Numbered from the stretch's first letter, positions 34,660 through 43,455 are shown. The stretch: DNA of 64,000 nt from Pedobacter cryoconitis (GCF_003259615.1 NZ_QLLR01000001.1:546782-610781), one strand, 5' to 3'. Notes: a model not told the origin generated them from the sequence alone. Numbers and translations are program-made.

Positions 34660-35091
34660 ATGAAAATCGATCCAACTAACATACTCAAAGAACACGCACT
34701 AAAACATACTAAACAAAGAGTTCGTGTTTTAGAAGAGATAGCTTTAGATACTGTCGCGATTTCGCAACCTGAACTGGAAAAAAAGCTCGGTAAAGAAATT
34801 GACAGGGTAACACTTTACCGCATCTTAAACATCTATGAGGATAAAGGAATTCTGCACCGGATTATGGATATGAACGGAACGGCTAATTATGCGATCTGCT
34901 CTTCTTCCTGTTCAGCAGAGCATCACCACGATGAACATATTCACTTTAACTGTACCACCTGCAATAAAATATACTGCCTGGATGTTGCAGTGCCTCACAG
35001 CACGATGCCAAAAGGGTTTACGGCTAAAACAGTAAATACAACTGCTTACGGGATTTGTGAAAAATGTAACCTTGCCGTTAAAAAGAATTAA
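34660..35091 (+). CDS. zur: Fur family regulator, likely Zur
   Basis: A 143-aa Fur-family repressor. DNA-binding winged helix 1-80 (KQRVRVLEEI, EIDRVTLYRILNIYEDKGIL), metal-binding dimer domain with HHH (88-90), HIH (93-95) and structural zinc Cys4 (CTTC 98-101, CEKC 133-136). Last gene of an operon carrying a zinc-type box and next to a COG0523 gene with two more, so it would control its own synthesis. Fur or PerR specificity cannot be excluded from the sequence alone, but context points to zinc. Confidence 0.82.
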   Translation: MKIDPTNILKEHALKHTKQRVRVLEEIALDTVAISQPELEKKLGKEIDRVTLYRILNIYEDKGILHRIMDMNGTANYAICSSSCSAEHHHDEHIHFNCTTCNKIYCLDVAVPHSTMPKGFTAKTVNTTAYGICEKCNLAVKKN

Positions 35092-35101
35092 AAAGCCATA
35101 A

Positions 35102-35137
35102 AAAAAGGTGCAGAAGTTAAAACCTCCGCACCTTTTT
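35102..35137. terminator. bidirectional terminator
   Basis: AAAAAGGTGC pairs with GCACCTTTTT across a 16-nt apex between convergent zur and the SlyD-like gene. Confidence 0.85.
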
Positions 35138-35155
35138 CAGTATAATTTATCAGGA

Positions 35156-35656
35156 CTAGTGCCCTGCGTGTCCGTCAGCACCATGTGCGTGACCATGACT
35201 TAATTCTTCTTCAGTTGCTTCACGTACCGAAAGGATTTTACCACCGAAAATCAGGTTTTTACCAGCCATAGGGTGGTTCAAATCTACTGAAATAGTAGTA
35301 TCATGAATAGCAGTAACACCTGCTCTGAAGTGATTTCCTTCATTATCCTGTAAAGGAATAACATCACCTACATTTGGCAGATCAACTTCTTTGAACATAT
35401 CTTTTGGTAAGTCAGCGAAAGCCCCCGGATCTAAATCTCCGTAACCATCAGCCGCACTCAGCTCAAATTTATATTCATCACCAACATTTAATCCAGTCAA
35501 ATGCTCTTCAAATTTAGGCAACATCATGCCTGCACCGTATAAGAATACCAATGCGTTTTGCTCATCAGCTTTTTCTACGAAAACTTGTTGTCCCTCTTCA
35601 TTAGTCGTATGCAGTTCGTACGTTAATGAAACTACTGTATTGGGTTTAATACTCAT
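35156..35656 (-). CDS. slyD: SlyD-like FKBP-type peptidyl-prolyl isomerase
   Basis: A 166-aa FKBP with the IF (insert in flap) domain, as in SlyD: NALVFLYGAGMMLPKFEEHL, DGYGDLDPGAF, and DLNHPMAGKNLIFGGKI. The C-terminus (HGHAHGADGHAGH) is His-rich, as in SlyD proteins that bind nickel and zinc. It folds proteins and may buffer metals. Convergent with zur; the neighbourhood makes a zinc connection attractive, but proximity is the only evidence. Confidence 0.9.
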   Translation of the reverse strand: MSIKPNTVVSLTYELHTTNEEGQQVFVEKADEQNALVFLYGAGMMLPKFEEHLTGLNVGDEYKFELSAADGYGDLDPGAFADLPKDMFKEVDLPNVGDVIPLQDNEGNHFRAGVTAIHDTTISVDLNHPMAGKNLIFGGKILSVREATEEELSHGHAHGADGHAGH

Positions 35657-35667
35657 TGGAATCTTAT

Positions 35668-37680
35668 TTAGTTAATTAATTTTAATGCTTCTTCAACTGT
35701 TGTTACAGGCAGCTGACATGATTTATTTCGGCAAATATAGATTTTTGTTTCAATGCTTTGCTTATCTTTTAACAAAGGAAGTACAGAATTTGTTCCTGCT
35801 AATAAAATTTTGTTTGGGATGTATCTCTGGTTCAGACTTTTCCTTACCTGGGTGATCGAATCTCCGGTTAATGCAATTTCATTAATTCCAAACACTTCAT
35901 TCATCATTTGAATCGCCCAGTTGGAATAAGCAGAGCCATAAGTTTTAATTTGAGGATGTACCGCAGCCAGCATAGCATCTGCTCTTTCTGTATACCGGGC
36001 TTCGTCAAATAATAAACCCAGATGTTTTAAATTCTGCGCCATAACAGAGTTCGCGGCAGGAATTACATTGTCCATAATCTCGTGCTTACGCGCAATCAGA
36101 GACTCTCCGTTTGCGGGGGTATAGAATAACATCGGACTATCCAGGTCGCGGAAATTGCTCAATACCGATTCCGTCAGTTTCCTGGCCTCTAATAACCAGC
36201 GGTCTTCAAAATCCGCTTCATATAAAGCAATCAGTGCGGCTATAAAAAAAGCATAATCATCAAGAAAACCTGTAATCGAAGCTTTATTGTGTTTATAATT
36301 CCGGTACAATCCACCATTTTCGGTAGTCATATTAGCCAGAATAAAATCTGCCGCTTTTTTTGCAGCCAGGTAAAACTCTTCCCGGTCAAAAATCTGGCTG
36401 CTTTCTGCCAATGCTTTGATCATCATCGCATTCCAAGCAGTCAGGCACTTATCATCTAAACCCGGGTGCATTCTTTTACTCCGTACTGCCAGTAATTTCT
36501 CTTTTGCCAGGTTCAGCCTGGTTGTAAAATCAGCAATCGGAATACCTTTTAATTCCGCATATTCCTCTGGTGTATATTTTCTCAGCAGGATATTGATTTC
36601 TTCCTCTTCCCAATTCCCCTGCGCAGTCACATTGAAATAATCTGCCATTAAAGTAGCATCAGTGCCCAGTATTTTCTCGAACTCCAATAAATCCCAAACG
36701 TAGAATTTGCCTTCCACTCCTTCACTGTCGGCATCCAATGCGGAATAGAATAATCCTTCAGGAGAAGTCATTTCACGCTCTATCCAGGTGATGGATTCTA
36801 TAGCAACCTCCTTAAATAACTGCATACCCGAAAATTGATAAGCTTCCGCATACAAACTGATCAGCTGTGCATTATCATATAACATCTTTTCAAAGTGAGG
36901 TACATGCCAGTTGCTATCTACCGAATACCTGGCGAAACCACCTCCTATCTGATCGTAAATGCCACCAAAAGCCATCTTTTCCAAAGTCAGCAGCGTAGAC
37001 ACATGCGTTGCATTTTCGTTCATTAAATGACTGTAACGCAATAAAAACTGCCAGTTATTTGGTAAAGGAAATTTAGGTGCCCGGTTATATCCCCCTTCGG
37101 TCATATCGAAATTACGCTTCCAGGGTGTAGTAATATCCTGCAGATCCTTTTCTGTATAGGGTGTCGTTCTGATATTAGGGATAACTTTCTCTGAGTTACG
37201 GATACCTTCAGTTAGCTGAACAGCATATTGTTCTGCTTTACCCGGTTCAGTTTGCCATAAATCGGCAACGTTTAACAAAATATTGATCCAGTCTTCTTTC
37301 TTAAAATAAGTGCCTCCATAGATTGGCCGCTGATCCGGTAAACAGATACAATTCAATGGCCACCCGCCACTGCCAGTCATCAGCTGGATGGCCAGCATAT
37401 AGATCTGATCAATGTCAGGCCTTTCTTCCCGGTCTACTTTAATACAAACAAAATGTTTGTTCATGACCTCTGCGACTTCATGTAATTCAAAGCTCTCCCG
37501 TTCCATTACATGGCACCAGTGGCACGCAGAATAACCAATACTGACCAAAATCAGTTTGTTTTCCCGCTTCGCTTTTGCTAACGCTTCTTCCCCCCATTCA
37601 TACCAGTTTACAGGATTATAAGCATGCTGCAAAAGATAAGGAGAAGAGGCGCGGATTAAACTATTAGGTTCCAGATTCAT
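35668..37680 (-). CDS. DUF255 thioredoxin-like/six-hairpin glycosidase-like protein (YyaL/SPATA20 type)
   Basis: A 670-aa protein. Residues 1-160 form a thioredoxin-like domain with the CHWCH motif ([13 protein letters not shown]), a hallmark of DUF255; the rest is an (alpha/alpha)6-toroid-like region ([26 protein letters not shown] is the conserved block). The family occurs from bacteria to mammals (SPATA20) and its chemistry is unresolved. I used the ATG at 37680 because [20 protein letters not shown] is the family start; the 11 upstream codons are not. It follows SlyD's start by 11 bp. Confidence 0.88.
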   Translation of the reverse strand: MNLEPNSLIRASSPYLLQHAYNPVNWYEWGEEALAKAKRENKLILVSIGYSACHWCHVMERESFELHEVAEVMNKHFVCIKVDREERPDIDQIYMLAIQLMTGSGGWPLNCICLPDQRPIYGGTYFKKEDWINILLNVADLWQTEPGKAEQYAVQLTEGIRNSEKVIPNIRTTPYTEKDLQDITTPWKRNFDMTEGGYNRAPKFPLPNNWQFLLRYSHLMNENATHVSTLLTLEKMAFGGIYDQIGGGFARYSVDSNWHVPHFEKMLYDNAQLISLYAEAYQFSGMQLFKEVAIESITWIEREMTSPEGLFYSALDADSEGVEGKFYVWDLLEFEKILGTDATLMADYFNVTAQGNWEEEEINILLRKYTPEEYAELKGIPIADFTTRLNLAKEKLLAVRSKRMHPGLDDKCLTAWNAMMIKALAESSQIFDREEFYLAAKKAADFILANMTTENGGLYRNYKHNKASITGFLDDYAFFIAALIALYEADFEDRWLLEARKLTESVLSNFRDLDSPMLFYTPANGESLIARKHEIMDNVIPAANSVMAQNLKHLGLLFDEARYTERADAMLAAVHPQIKTYGSAYSNWAIQMMNEVFGINEIALTGDSITQVRKSLNQRYIPNKILLAGTNSVLPLLKDKQSIETKIYICRNKSCQLPVTTVEEALKLIN

Positions 37681-37757
37681 ACTACAAAGATAAAAACAAT
37701 TCTGTACGGGCACGTCACTTCTTATCCTACATCAACTGATGCGGACGCTGTTCAGGG

Positions 37758-37765
37758 TATATTTG
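37758..37765 (+). promoter_or_regulatory. -7 promoter element of the pirin gene
   Basis: TATATTTG matches TAnnTTTG and lies about 80 bp before the pirin ATG. A rare Shine-Dalgarno-like AAGGAGA stands 8 bp before that ATG. Confidence 0.45.
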
Positions 37766-37844
37766 TATAACGAAAATCAACGCACGTTGTTGTTAAAATG
37801 TTTTAACACAATCGTTTTGATTACCTCAAAAAAGGAGAAATAAA

Positions 37845-38714
37845 ATGAAGAAGTTAATTGAAAAAATCGTGGCAAAACCTGGTCAGCCAGGCATGGTGGG
37901 TGACGGGTTCAGGGTATTTAATTATATACCTGGTGCTGATATTTCTAAAAGAAGAATCAGTCCGTTTTTATTAATGGATTTTAATGCAGCATATGATTTT
38001 GGCCCTTCGGATCATATCAGAGGAGTAGATGTGCACCCGCATAAAGGCTTTGAAACCGTAACTATTGCTTATCAAGGTAGTATTGCACATCATGATAGCG
38101 CCGGAAATAGCGGAATTATCAATGCTGGTGATGTACAATGGATGACTGCCGGAGAAGGGATTTTACATAAAGAATATCACGAAGAAACCTTCTCTAAAAC
38201 AGGAGGCCCTTTTGAAATGGTTCAGTTATGGGTAAATCTTCCTAAAAAAGACAAATGTGTTCCCGCGCATTACCAGGAATTAAAAGCTGCGGGGATGGGT
38301 AAAGTTGAATTAGCAGATCAGGCTGGCCTGGTCAATGTGATTGCCGGAAACTTCAACGGAGTAACCGGACCAGCTGAAACCTATACCCCCGTAAATTTGT
38401 TCGACATTCAATTGAATGAAGGTGGGGAACTAACTACCACGATCGATGCCGCGCATAACACCGCGTTGTTAGTTGTGAATGGGAGTATCCTTGTGAATGA
38501 TGAAATTGTAACCGCACACAGTTTTGTATTATTTGAGAATACAGGAGAAGAAATCCATATCAAGGCGAATCAGAAAAGTGTTATCTTGTTATTAAGCGGA
38601 GTACCAATTGATGAACCGATAGTAAGTTACGGCCCTTTTGTAATGAATACAGAAGAAGAAATTCATCAGGCAATTGAAGATTTCAATGCTGGAAAATTTG
38701 GTGTATTGAATTAA
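37845..38714 (+). CDS. pirin family protein
   Basis: A 289-aa bicupin. The N-terminal cupin has PHPHKGFETVT-type metal ligands (VDVHPHKGFETVTIAYQGS), and GDVQWMTAGEGILHKEYHEE is the second conserved block. Pirins bind Fe or another metal; some oxidise quercetin. C-terminal cupin from about 170 (VTGPAETYTPVNLFDIQLNE). The start is supported by a good Shine-Dalgarno-like sequence. It is followed 12 bp later by a GNAT gene, probably in one operon. Confidence 0.9.
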   Translation: MKKLIEKIVAKPGQPGMVGDGFRVFNYIPGADISKRRISPFLLMDFNAAYDFGPSDHIRGVDVHPHKGFETVTIAYQGSIAHHDSAGNSGIINAGDVQWMTAGEGILHKEYHEETFSKTGGPFEMVQLWVNLPKKDKCVPAHYQELKAAGMGKVELADQAGLVNVIAGNFNGVTGPAETYTPVNLFDIQLNEGGELTTTIDAAHNTALLVVNGSILVNDEIVTAHSFVLFENTGEEIHIKANQKSVILLLSGVPIDEPIVSYGPFVMNTEEEIHQAIEDFNAGKFGVLN

Positions 38715-38726
38715 TTATAGAAAGAT

Positions 38727-39035
38727 ATGAATGAAGAATATGTAAATCTGCCCCTGATTAAGAACCAGGATAAGAACCGTTTCGAACTTAAAGTGGGTGA
38801 TTATACCGCATTTATAGACTATAAAGAAAGAAGTAAAAAAATCTGGCTCATTCATACCGAAGCACCGGAAGAATTGAAAGGCAAAGGTGCAGCAACCGCA
38901 GTGATCGAAAAGACCCTGGCCTATATGGAAGAAAACGCGTATAAATTGATTCCTTTATGTCCGCTGGTAGTGGCGTATCTTAAACGCCATACGGATTGGA
39001 ACAGGATATTAGATGATAGTATTAATCCTTTCTAA
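38727..39035 (+). CDS. GNAT family N-acetyltransferase (YjdJ-type, short)
   Basis: A 102-aa protein of the short NATs type: FELKVGDYTAFIDYKERSKK, ELKGKGAATAVIEKTLAYM (acetyl-CoA pyrophosphate loop, with the variant GKGAA), and IPLCPLVVAYLKRH. These are minimal acetyltransferases without a known target. It lies 12 bp after the pirin gene, so translation is coupled or co-transcribed. The hairpin at 39.1 kb ends the unit. Confidence 0.82.
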   Translation: MNEEYVNLPLIKNQDKNRFELKVGDYTAFIDYKERSKKIWLIHTEAPEELKGKGAATAVIEKTLAYMEENAYKLIPLCPLVVAYLKRHTDWNRILDDSINPF

Positions 39036-39060
39036 TTGATCAATAAACCTTTCCTTTGAT

Positions 39061-39139
39061 AACTAAGGAGCCCATTTTTGCACTGCCCCCAAAAAGTTAG
39101 ACACTATTTGGGGGCAGTGCAAAAATGGGTTTCTTAGTT
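39061..39139. repeat. long perfect hairpin with IS3-like terminal sequence
   Basis: A 23-bp perfect stem (39071-39093 with 39107-39129; arm starts CCCATTTTTGCACTGCCCCC), a 13-nt loop, and an outer 7-bp stem AACTAAG/CTTAGTT. Reading 39079-39104, TGCACTGCCCCCAAAAAG followed by TTAGACAC resembles IS3-family terminal repeats. It separates convergent GNAT and SDR genes and may serve as a terminator. Confidence 0.7.
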
Positions 39140-39891
39140 TAATTGGTTGCTCCCCCGTTCACCAGTAAGTGTTGCCCGGAAACAAACGAAGAAAGTCCGC
39201 TTGCAAAGAACTCGGCAAGGTTTGCTACATCTTCAACTTCTGCAAGTCTGCCCATCGGACAGCTAGCTACGAGTTGTTTTCTCAATTCAGGATAACTATC
39301 GGCCTCTGCAAAAATACCTGACTTATCAACTGCGAATGGGATGATAGAATTTACAGTGACCCCTCTGTGCCCTATTTCTTTAGAAAGTACGTCTACTAAA
39401 TAACGCGGTGTACTTTTACTTCCTCCATAAATAGCCATCCCCGCTACCGGAAACGCAGTCGTACTGGAAGCAATATAAATGATCCTGCCATTATCCGACA
39501 CATGTTCAGCCGCCTGCTGCATCGTAAAATAACTGCCTTTGGTATTGATTGCAAACAGCCTGTCAAACTGCTCTTCCGTAAAATCAAGCACTGGCATTTC
39601 TACCATTTCTATTCCCGCATTGGCTACCACAATATCAATTTTACCAAAGGCTGCAATGGCTTCAGCGAATAACCTTTCCAGTTCTGCCACTTTGCTGACA
39701 TCAGCTTTAACGGCTATTACCTTCGCTCCCATTGCTTTGATATTGCTCACGACTTCATCCGCTGATGCCTGATCTCTTGAATAGTTGAGCACAATATCAG
39801 CCCCTAATGCCGCATAACGTTCTGCTATAGCTTTACCTAAACCTCTTGCCGAGCCTGTAATTAAGGCTACTTTATTTTTTAAATCGTACAT
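39139..39891 (-). CDS. SDR family oxidoreductase (1)
   Basis: A 250-aa short-chain dehydrogenase: NAD(P) motif TGSARGLG (near 10-17), NAG motif in VVANAGIEM, catalytic Ser (SSTTAF) and YGGSK. Classical SDR; the cofactor is unclear, but the strand-2 end lacks an obvious acidic NAD-type residue (LNYSRD), so NADPH is plausible. I chose the ATG at 39891 (MYDLKNKVALITGSARGLG). It follows the second SDR gene on the same strand under the AraC-type regulator. Substrate unknown. Confidence 0.88.
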   Translation of the reverse strand: MYDLKNKVALITGSARGLGKAIAERYAALGADIVLNYSRDQASADEVVSNIKAMGAKVIAVKADVSKVAELERLFAEAIAAFGKIDIVVANAGIEMVEMPVLDFTEEQFDRLFAINTKGSYFTMQQAAEHVSDNGRIIYIASSTTAFPVAGMAIYGGSKSTPRYLVDVLSKEIGHRGVTVNSIIPFAVDKSGIFAEADSYPELRKQLVASCPMGRLAEVEDVANLAEFFASGLSSFVSGQHLLVNGGATN

Positions 39892-39929
39892 ACTTATCAA
39901 TGATATAATTGTTAAGAAAAACAACTGTA

Positions 39930-40670
39930 CTAAGCCATTCCGCCATTAGCGCCAATATTCTGTGCATTAATCCATTTCGCTTCATCACTTGCCAGAAATA
40001 CAACCAATTTTGCAATATCATCAGGTTCACCGATCCTGTTGAAAGCAGAAAGAGAGGCTAACCTGTCAATCACTTCCTGTGGTTTCCCTTTTGTAAACAG
40101 TTCTGTATTGGTCGGGCCTGGAGAAATTGAGTTGACATTAATCCCGCGGCTGCCCACCTCTTTAGAAAATACACGGGTTAATTGTTCTACAGCCGCTTTA
40201 GTTGCCACATAAGTCGCATAACCAGGCAACATAATACGATTCACAGAAGTTGAGAAATTAATAATACTTCCCTGATCAGCTAACTGCGTTGCAGCTTCAC
40301 GCATTGTATTAAAAGTACCTTTAACATTAATATCAAACTGACGGGTAAAATCTTCATCAGTGGTATCTTTGATTAATTTAGTAATCATAATACCAGCATT
40401 GTTAACCAGTACATCCAGCCGGCCATAATGTGCAATTGCCACATCAAAGAGATTTTTTACCTCATCCGTTTTACTCACATCGGCCTGAACTGCGAACGCG
40501 TCACCTCCAAGAGCCTGGATACTGGCAACTGTTTCATCAGCAGCCTGTTTACTACCAGCATAATTAACGATTACTTTTGCACCAGCGGCTGCCAGTTGAT
40601 GAGCTATAGCTGCACCTATTCCTCTTGATGCGCCTGTGACTAAGATTACTTTTCCGTTTAACGTTTTCAT
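39930..40670 (-). CDS. SDR family oxidoreductase (2)
   Basis: A 246-aa short-chain dehydrogenase: TGASRGIGAAIA, NNAGI, Ser (NFSTSVN) and YVATK, GPTNTELF after the substrate loop. Strand 2 ends VNYAGSKQAADE, resembling NADPH-using family members of the glucose-1-dehydrogenase/3-oxoacyl-ACP reductase type. It and the next SDR are about 35% identical by eye, a tandem pair. Upstream is the AraC regulator with about 86 bp between, holding a -7-like CATATTTG on the minus strand. Confidence 0.9.
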   Translation of the reverse strand: MKTLNGKVILVTGASRGIGAAIAHQLAAAGAKVIVNYAGSKQAADETVASIQALGGDAFAVQADVSKTDEVKNLFDVAIAHYGRLDVLVNNAGIMITKLIKDTTDEDFTRQFDINVKGTFNTMREAATQLADQGSIINFSTSVNRIMLPGYATYVATKAAVEQLTRVFSKEVGSRGINVNSISPGPTNTELFTKGKPQEVIDRLASLSAFNRIGEPDDIAKLVVFLASDEAKWINAQNIGANGGMA

Positions 40671-40756
40671 AATTGCCTTGTTTTTAATGACAAGACAAAT
40701 ATGACTATTCTGTCAGCTCCGAAAAATATGAAGATTATAGGATAAGATATGAATCT

Positions 40757-41695
40757 CTAAGATGCAGCACCGGATTGTTGTTTCCGATACAAAACAGGGG
40801 AAAGATCGGTATGCTTTTTAAAGTAGTTACTGAAGTTTGTAGCCTCACTAAACCCCAAACGGTAAGCAACTTCCTTGATAGAAATAGCAGAATTCTGAAG
40901 CATAGCTTTAGCTTCGGCAATAGTTTTTTCCGAGATCCAGGTGCCAGCTGCTTTACCTGTTTTACTTTTAATTACATTATTCAGGTAATTAGGATGCAGA
41001 TGTTGTGCATCTGCATAGTCCTGAACTCTGAACAGCAGCTCCACTTCGCCTGCTGCGAGTTGTCTATAATGTTTTTCAAGCGTTCTTTTGAAATCCTTAA
41101 CAATCTGAGAACTTCGGTTTCCCTCATATATTGGGTTATAATCCTTCCAGAAATATTCTTTAACCTTTAAGAGCAGCACAACAAACAGACTTCCTATCAT
41201 CCTGTTCTTATAAACTGAATCAGAAAAGTAAGCCGTGTTAATTTGCTGATACAACTGTTCAAATTCTGCAAATACCAAAGGTTCCAAAACTCTGGGTGGC
41301 ACTGTTTCCGCTAAAAGAAAGGGGAATTCATCAAAAATATCAGCATGTACATTCTCTTTCAGAAAAGACTCACTTAAAGTGACCAGGTAAACTTCTTCCA
41401 GGGTACGCCATCCATAAGATTTGAAATGTCCGGGATTGGTAAAGTATACAGTGCCCGGGCTGATTTCAAACAGCTGTTCATCCGTTGTATACTTCCCTGA
41501 GCCATTTTTCACAAAAACAAAAGAGAAGAAATTTGTCCGGTAGACCGGCGATTGATAAGGAATAATCAGATGAATATCTTTCAGGTTATGAATTGTAAAA
41601 TCAGCATCCTCATCAATTGATTCTTTCGGTAATCCCAGATAATTATATTGATCGAGCAATTTATTGAAGACCAGTGCTTTTTCTATTTCTTTCAT
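40757..41695 (-). CDS. AraC family transcriptional regulator
   Basis: A 312-aa protein: N-terminal cupin-like sensing half (about 40-150: GSGKYTTDEQLFEISPGTVYF) and a C-terminal double helix-turn-helix (about 225-305) with HLHPNYLNNVIKSKTGKAAG and EVAYRLGFSEATNFSNYFKK. The ORF is open upstream through repeats, but I use the ATG at 41695, the last repeat copy. It likely controls the SDR pair downstream and, through the direct repeats at 41690-41779, itself. Confidence 0.87.
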   Translation of the reverse strand: MKEIEKALVFNKLLDQYNYLGLPKESIDEDADFTIHNLKDIHLIIPYQSPVYRTNFFSFVFVKNGSGKYTTDEQLFEISPGTVYFTNPGHFKSYGWRTLEEVYLVTLSESFLKENVHADIFDEFPFLLAETVPPRVLEPLVFAEFEQLYQQINTAYFSDSVYKNRMIGSLFVVLLLKVKEYFWKDYNPIYEGNRSSQIVKDFKRTLEKHYRQLAAGEVELLFRVQDYADAQHLHPNYLNNVIKSKTGKAAGTWISEKTIAEAKAMLQNSAISIKEVAYRLGFSEATNFSNYFKKHTDLSPVLYRKQQSGAAS

Positions 41696-41779
41696 TTGAC
41701 ATTTCCCGTTTCTTTCACCTGATATTTTCCGTTCTTTCACCTGTATCTTCCATTCTTTCACCTGAGATAATTTTACCTG
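41690..41779. repeat. direct repeats upstream of the AraC gene
   Basis: TTTCACCTG occurs at 41713, 41735 and 41756; related TTTCATTTG is at 41690 and TTTTACCTG at 41771. Spacings are 23, 22, 21 and 15 bp. The three middle units are near-exact 21-22-bp tandem copies. On the minus strand each begins (A/G)TGAAAGAA, the last being the chosen start. Two-turn spacing is the pattern of AraC-type half sites. Confidence 0.7.
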
Positions 41780-41780
41780 A

Positions 41781-42416
41781 TTAAACCGGCTCTTTCAAAC
41801 TGACCGTTTTAAGTAATTTACTGTTAAAAATTGAGACGGGTGAAATAACCGTTTCATTCATTGGAACCTTATTCCCATATCTGGTTTTCATTTTCTTTTT
41901 AACAATATCATTTGATAAATCGAAATCATGGAGTTTTTCCAGTTTTCCGATCCTGATACCAGTTGAACGTTCATAGATTTTCCAGATCAGTTCAGAACAA
42001 TAGATTTGAGCATCCGACCATTCAAAAGTCAGATCATAAGCTTTACCAGTAAATTCCTGCCCCACCTGTTTCATTTTGACCAGCGTTGCTCCGTTAATTA
42101 CCCGGTCCGCATTTTTGAGTCTCTTGACTACGAAATTCTTTCCTTTCCCTCTGGCTATCCACTGCGCTAATGGTGTACGTTTCACCTGGCTTACTGCTTC
42201 CAATACATAATATCCATTCTTATCCTTGAAAATGATTCCACAATGAGAATATTTAGACTTGGTAGCCAGCTGAATAGCTTTGCTTTGTGCAGATAAAGAC
42301 GTTTGAAAAATAAGATCGCCTTCCTGAAGCAAACCAGGTTTAATTTGCGCGTCAACTCCTGCAGAAAGCAAAAAGCCAGCAATAATGAGCAGCATTCTTT
42401 TAATGTATATGATCAT
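41781..42416 (-). CDS. YiiX-like permuted papain-type cysteine hydrolase
   Basis: A 211-aa protein with a signal peptide (about 8-24, ending VDAQ). LQEGDLIFQTS and YSHCGIIF hold the His and neighbouring residues, and YCSELIWKIYER holds the Cys of the circularly permuted NlpC/P60 (YiiX/C92) fold. These act on cell-wall peptides, lipids or unknown amide substrates. Met1 is at 42416; a Met at codon 8 (MLLIIAGFLL) would shorten the N-terminus and still give a signal. The next gene upstream is the GH25 lysozyme, so cell-wall work fits. Confidence 0.82.
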   Translation of the reverse strand: MIIYIKRMLLIIAGFLLSAGVDAQIKPGLLQEGDLIFQTSLSAQSKAIQLATKSKYSHCGIIFKDKNGYYVLEAVSQVKRTPLAQWIARGKGKNFVVKRLKNADRVINGATLVKMKQVGQEFTGKAYDLTFEWSDAQIYCSELIWKIYERSTGIRIGKLEKLHDFDLSNDIVKKKMKTRYGNKVPMNETVISPVSIFNSKLLKTVSLKEPV

Positions 42417-42465
42417 TTTATTATTCCTGAATAAAAAAAACCCATTTAACCTGCATGAAACACCA

Positions 42466-43422
42466 CTATTTTATCAGCAGCTGCTGAAAAGATAAGCTGT
42501 CTCCCCTAAAAGCATTAAAATCTACCACATGATTAATTCCTGTAATCCTGGCTTTATCAGAATGCTGCCAAAAAGACCATTTGGTGTTTGCACCAGCTTT
42601 CAGCTCTGCTTTATAATAATGTGCTATCCATAAAGGATACCCATCAAAATGCCCTTTCAGGTAATCTTTATAAAAGACCAGCCCGGAATAAATGATAGGT
42701 TTTACGCCCGTTTTTCTTTCTACGTGGGTGATAAAATCCCTTAGTTCTACACGCATTTTCTCCGGAGATACACCGCTTAAAGTTTCAATATCAATTACCG
42801 GAGGTAAATCTCCAGACTCATACTTAACTGTCTGCAAGAAAAACCTGGCCTGCCATACACCCGATTTTTTAGGAATAAAATAATGATAAGCACCACAAAT
42901 AATACCCGCTTTTGGAGCTTCCCGCCAATTGCGCTGAAAGTAAGGATCAACACTTGAAACTCCTTCCGTAGCCTTGATGAAAGCAAATTTGATACTGACA
43001 TCATCGTCCTTCATCGCTTTTACCTTAGTCCAGTCAATTTTACCCTGATAAGAAGAAACATCAATGCCGTGAATCGTATATCTTTTAGGAATTTGAATAT
43101 CAAAACTCTTATAAGTCCGGTAATTCGGATCTTCCCCAATATCGAGTATCCAACGGGTTGTCGAAGTAAAAAGCTTCAGCACATACCCATAATATAGCGG
43201 GGAGAATAGAATGAGCAGTAATCCTGCAATGACAAACTTCCATTGCAATGAAAGCCCTTTTTTCTTCTTTGCAGCAGGCTTTCTCCGCTTCGGAGGTGTT
43301 TTTGGAGCCATCTTTGGAGTCGCTTTGGGTACAAGCGGCTGATCAAAAATAAGCTTTCCCTGGTTGGAAGGTGTTTTCTTTATAGGTGGAGGCACGGGGT
43401 AAAAATACAAAAGGGCAGCCAT
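42466..43422 (-). CDS. GH25 family lysozyme, membrane-anchored
   Basis: A 318-aa protein: a Lys/Pro-rich cytoplasmic stretch (about 20-58), one transmembrane helix (about 61-80, WKFVIAGLLLILFSPLYYGY), then a GH25 muramidase domain: GIDVSSYQGKIDWTKV, FIKATEGVS, DIETLSG (catalytic Asp-Glu). It cleaves peptidoglycan between MurNAc and GlcNAc. The predicted ATG at 43422 lies in a terminator hairpin loop; a Met at codon 38 (43311) would leave 281 aa with the helix and domain intact. It shares a strand with YiiX-like and M20 genes. Confidence 0.85.
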   Translation of the reverse strand: MAALLYFYPVPPPIKKTPSNQGKLIFDQPLVPKATPKMAPKTPPKRRKPAAKKKKGLSLQWKFVIAGLLLILFSPLYYGYVLKLFTSTTRWILDIGEDPNYRTYKSFDIQIPKRYTIHGIDVSSYQGKIDWTKVKAMKDDDVSIKFAFIKATEGVSSVDPYFQRNWREAPKAGIICGAYHYFIPKKSGVWQARFFLQTVKYESGDLPPVIDIETLSGVSPEKMRVELRDFITHVERKTGVKPIIYSGLVFYKDYLKGHFDGYPLWIAHYYKAELKAGANTKWSFWQHSDKARITGINHVVDFNAFRGDSLSFQQLLIK

Positions 43423-43435
43423 TTGGCCGCCCTTT
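43410..43435 (-). terminator. terminator of the M20 dipeptidase gene, overlapping the GH25 start
   Basis: AAAGGGC-a-GCC pairs with GGC-c-GCCCTTT around an ATTT loop; on the minus strand it is followed by TTGTATTTTT. The loop contains the GH25 ATG complement. Confidence 0.65.
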
Positions 43436-43455
43436 GTGGATAGAATTATCTAAAA

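Noticed and set aside
41690..41779. Repeat array as a CRISPR
   Set aside because: Units are about 21 bp with no unique spacers and no cas genes; they fit regulator half sites or tandem duplication.
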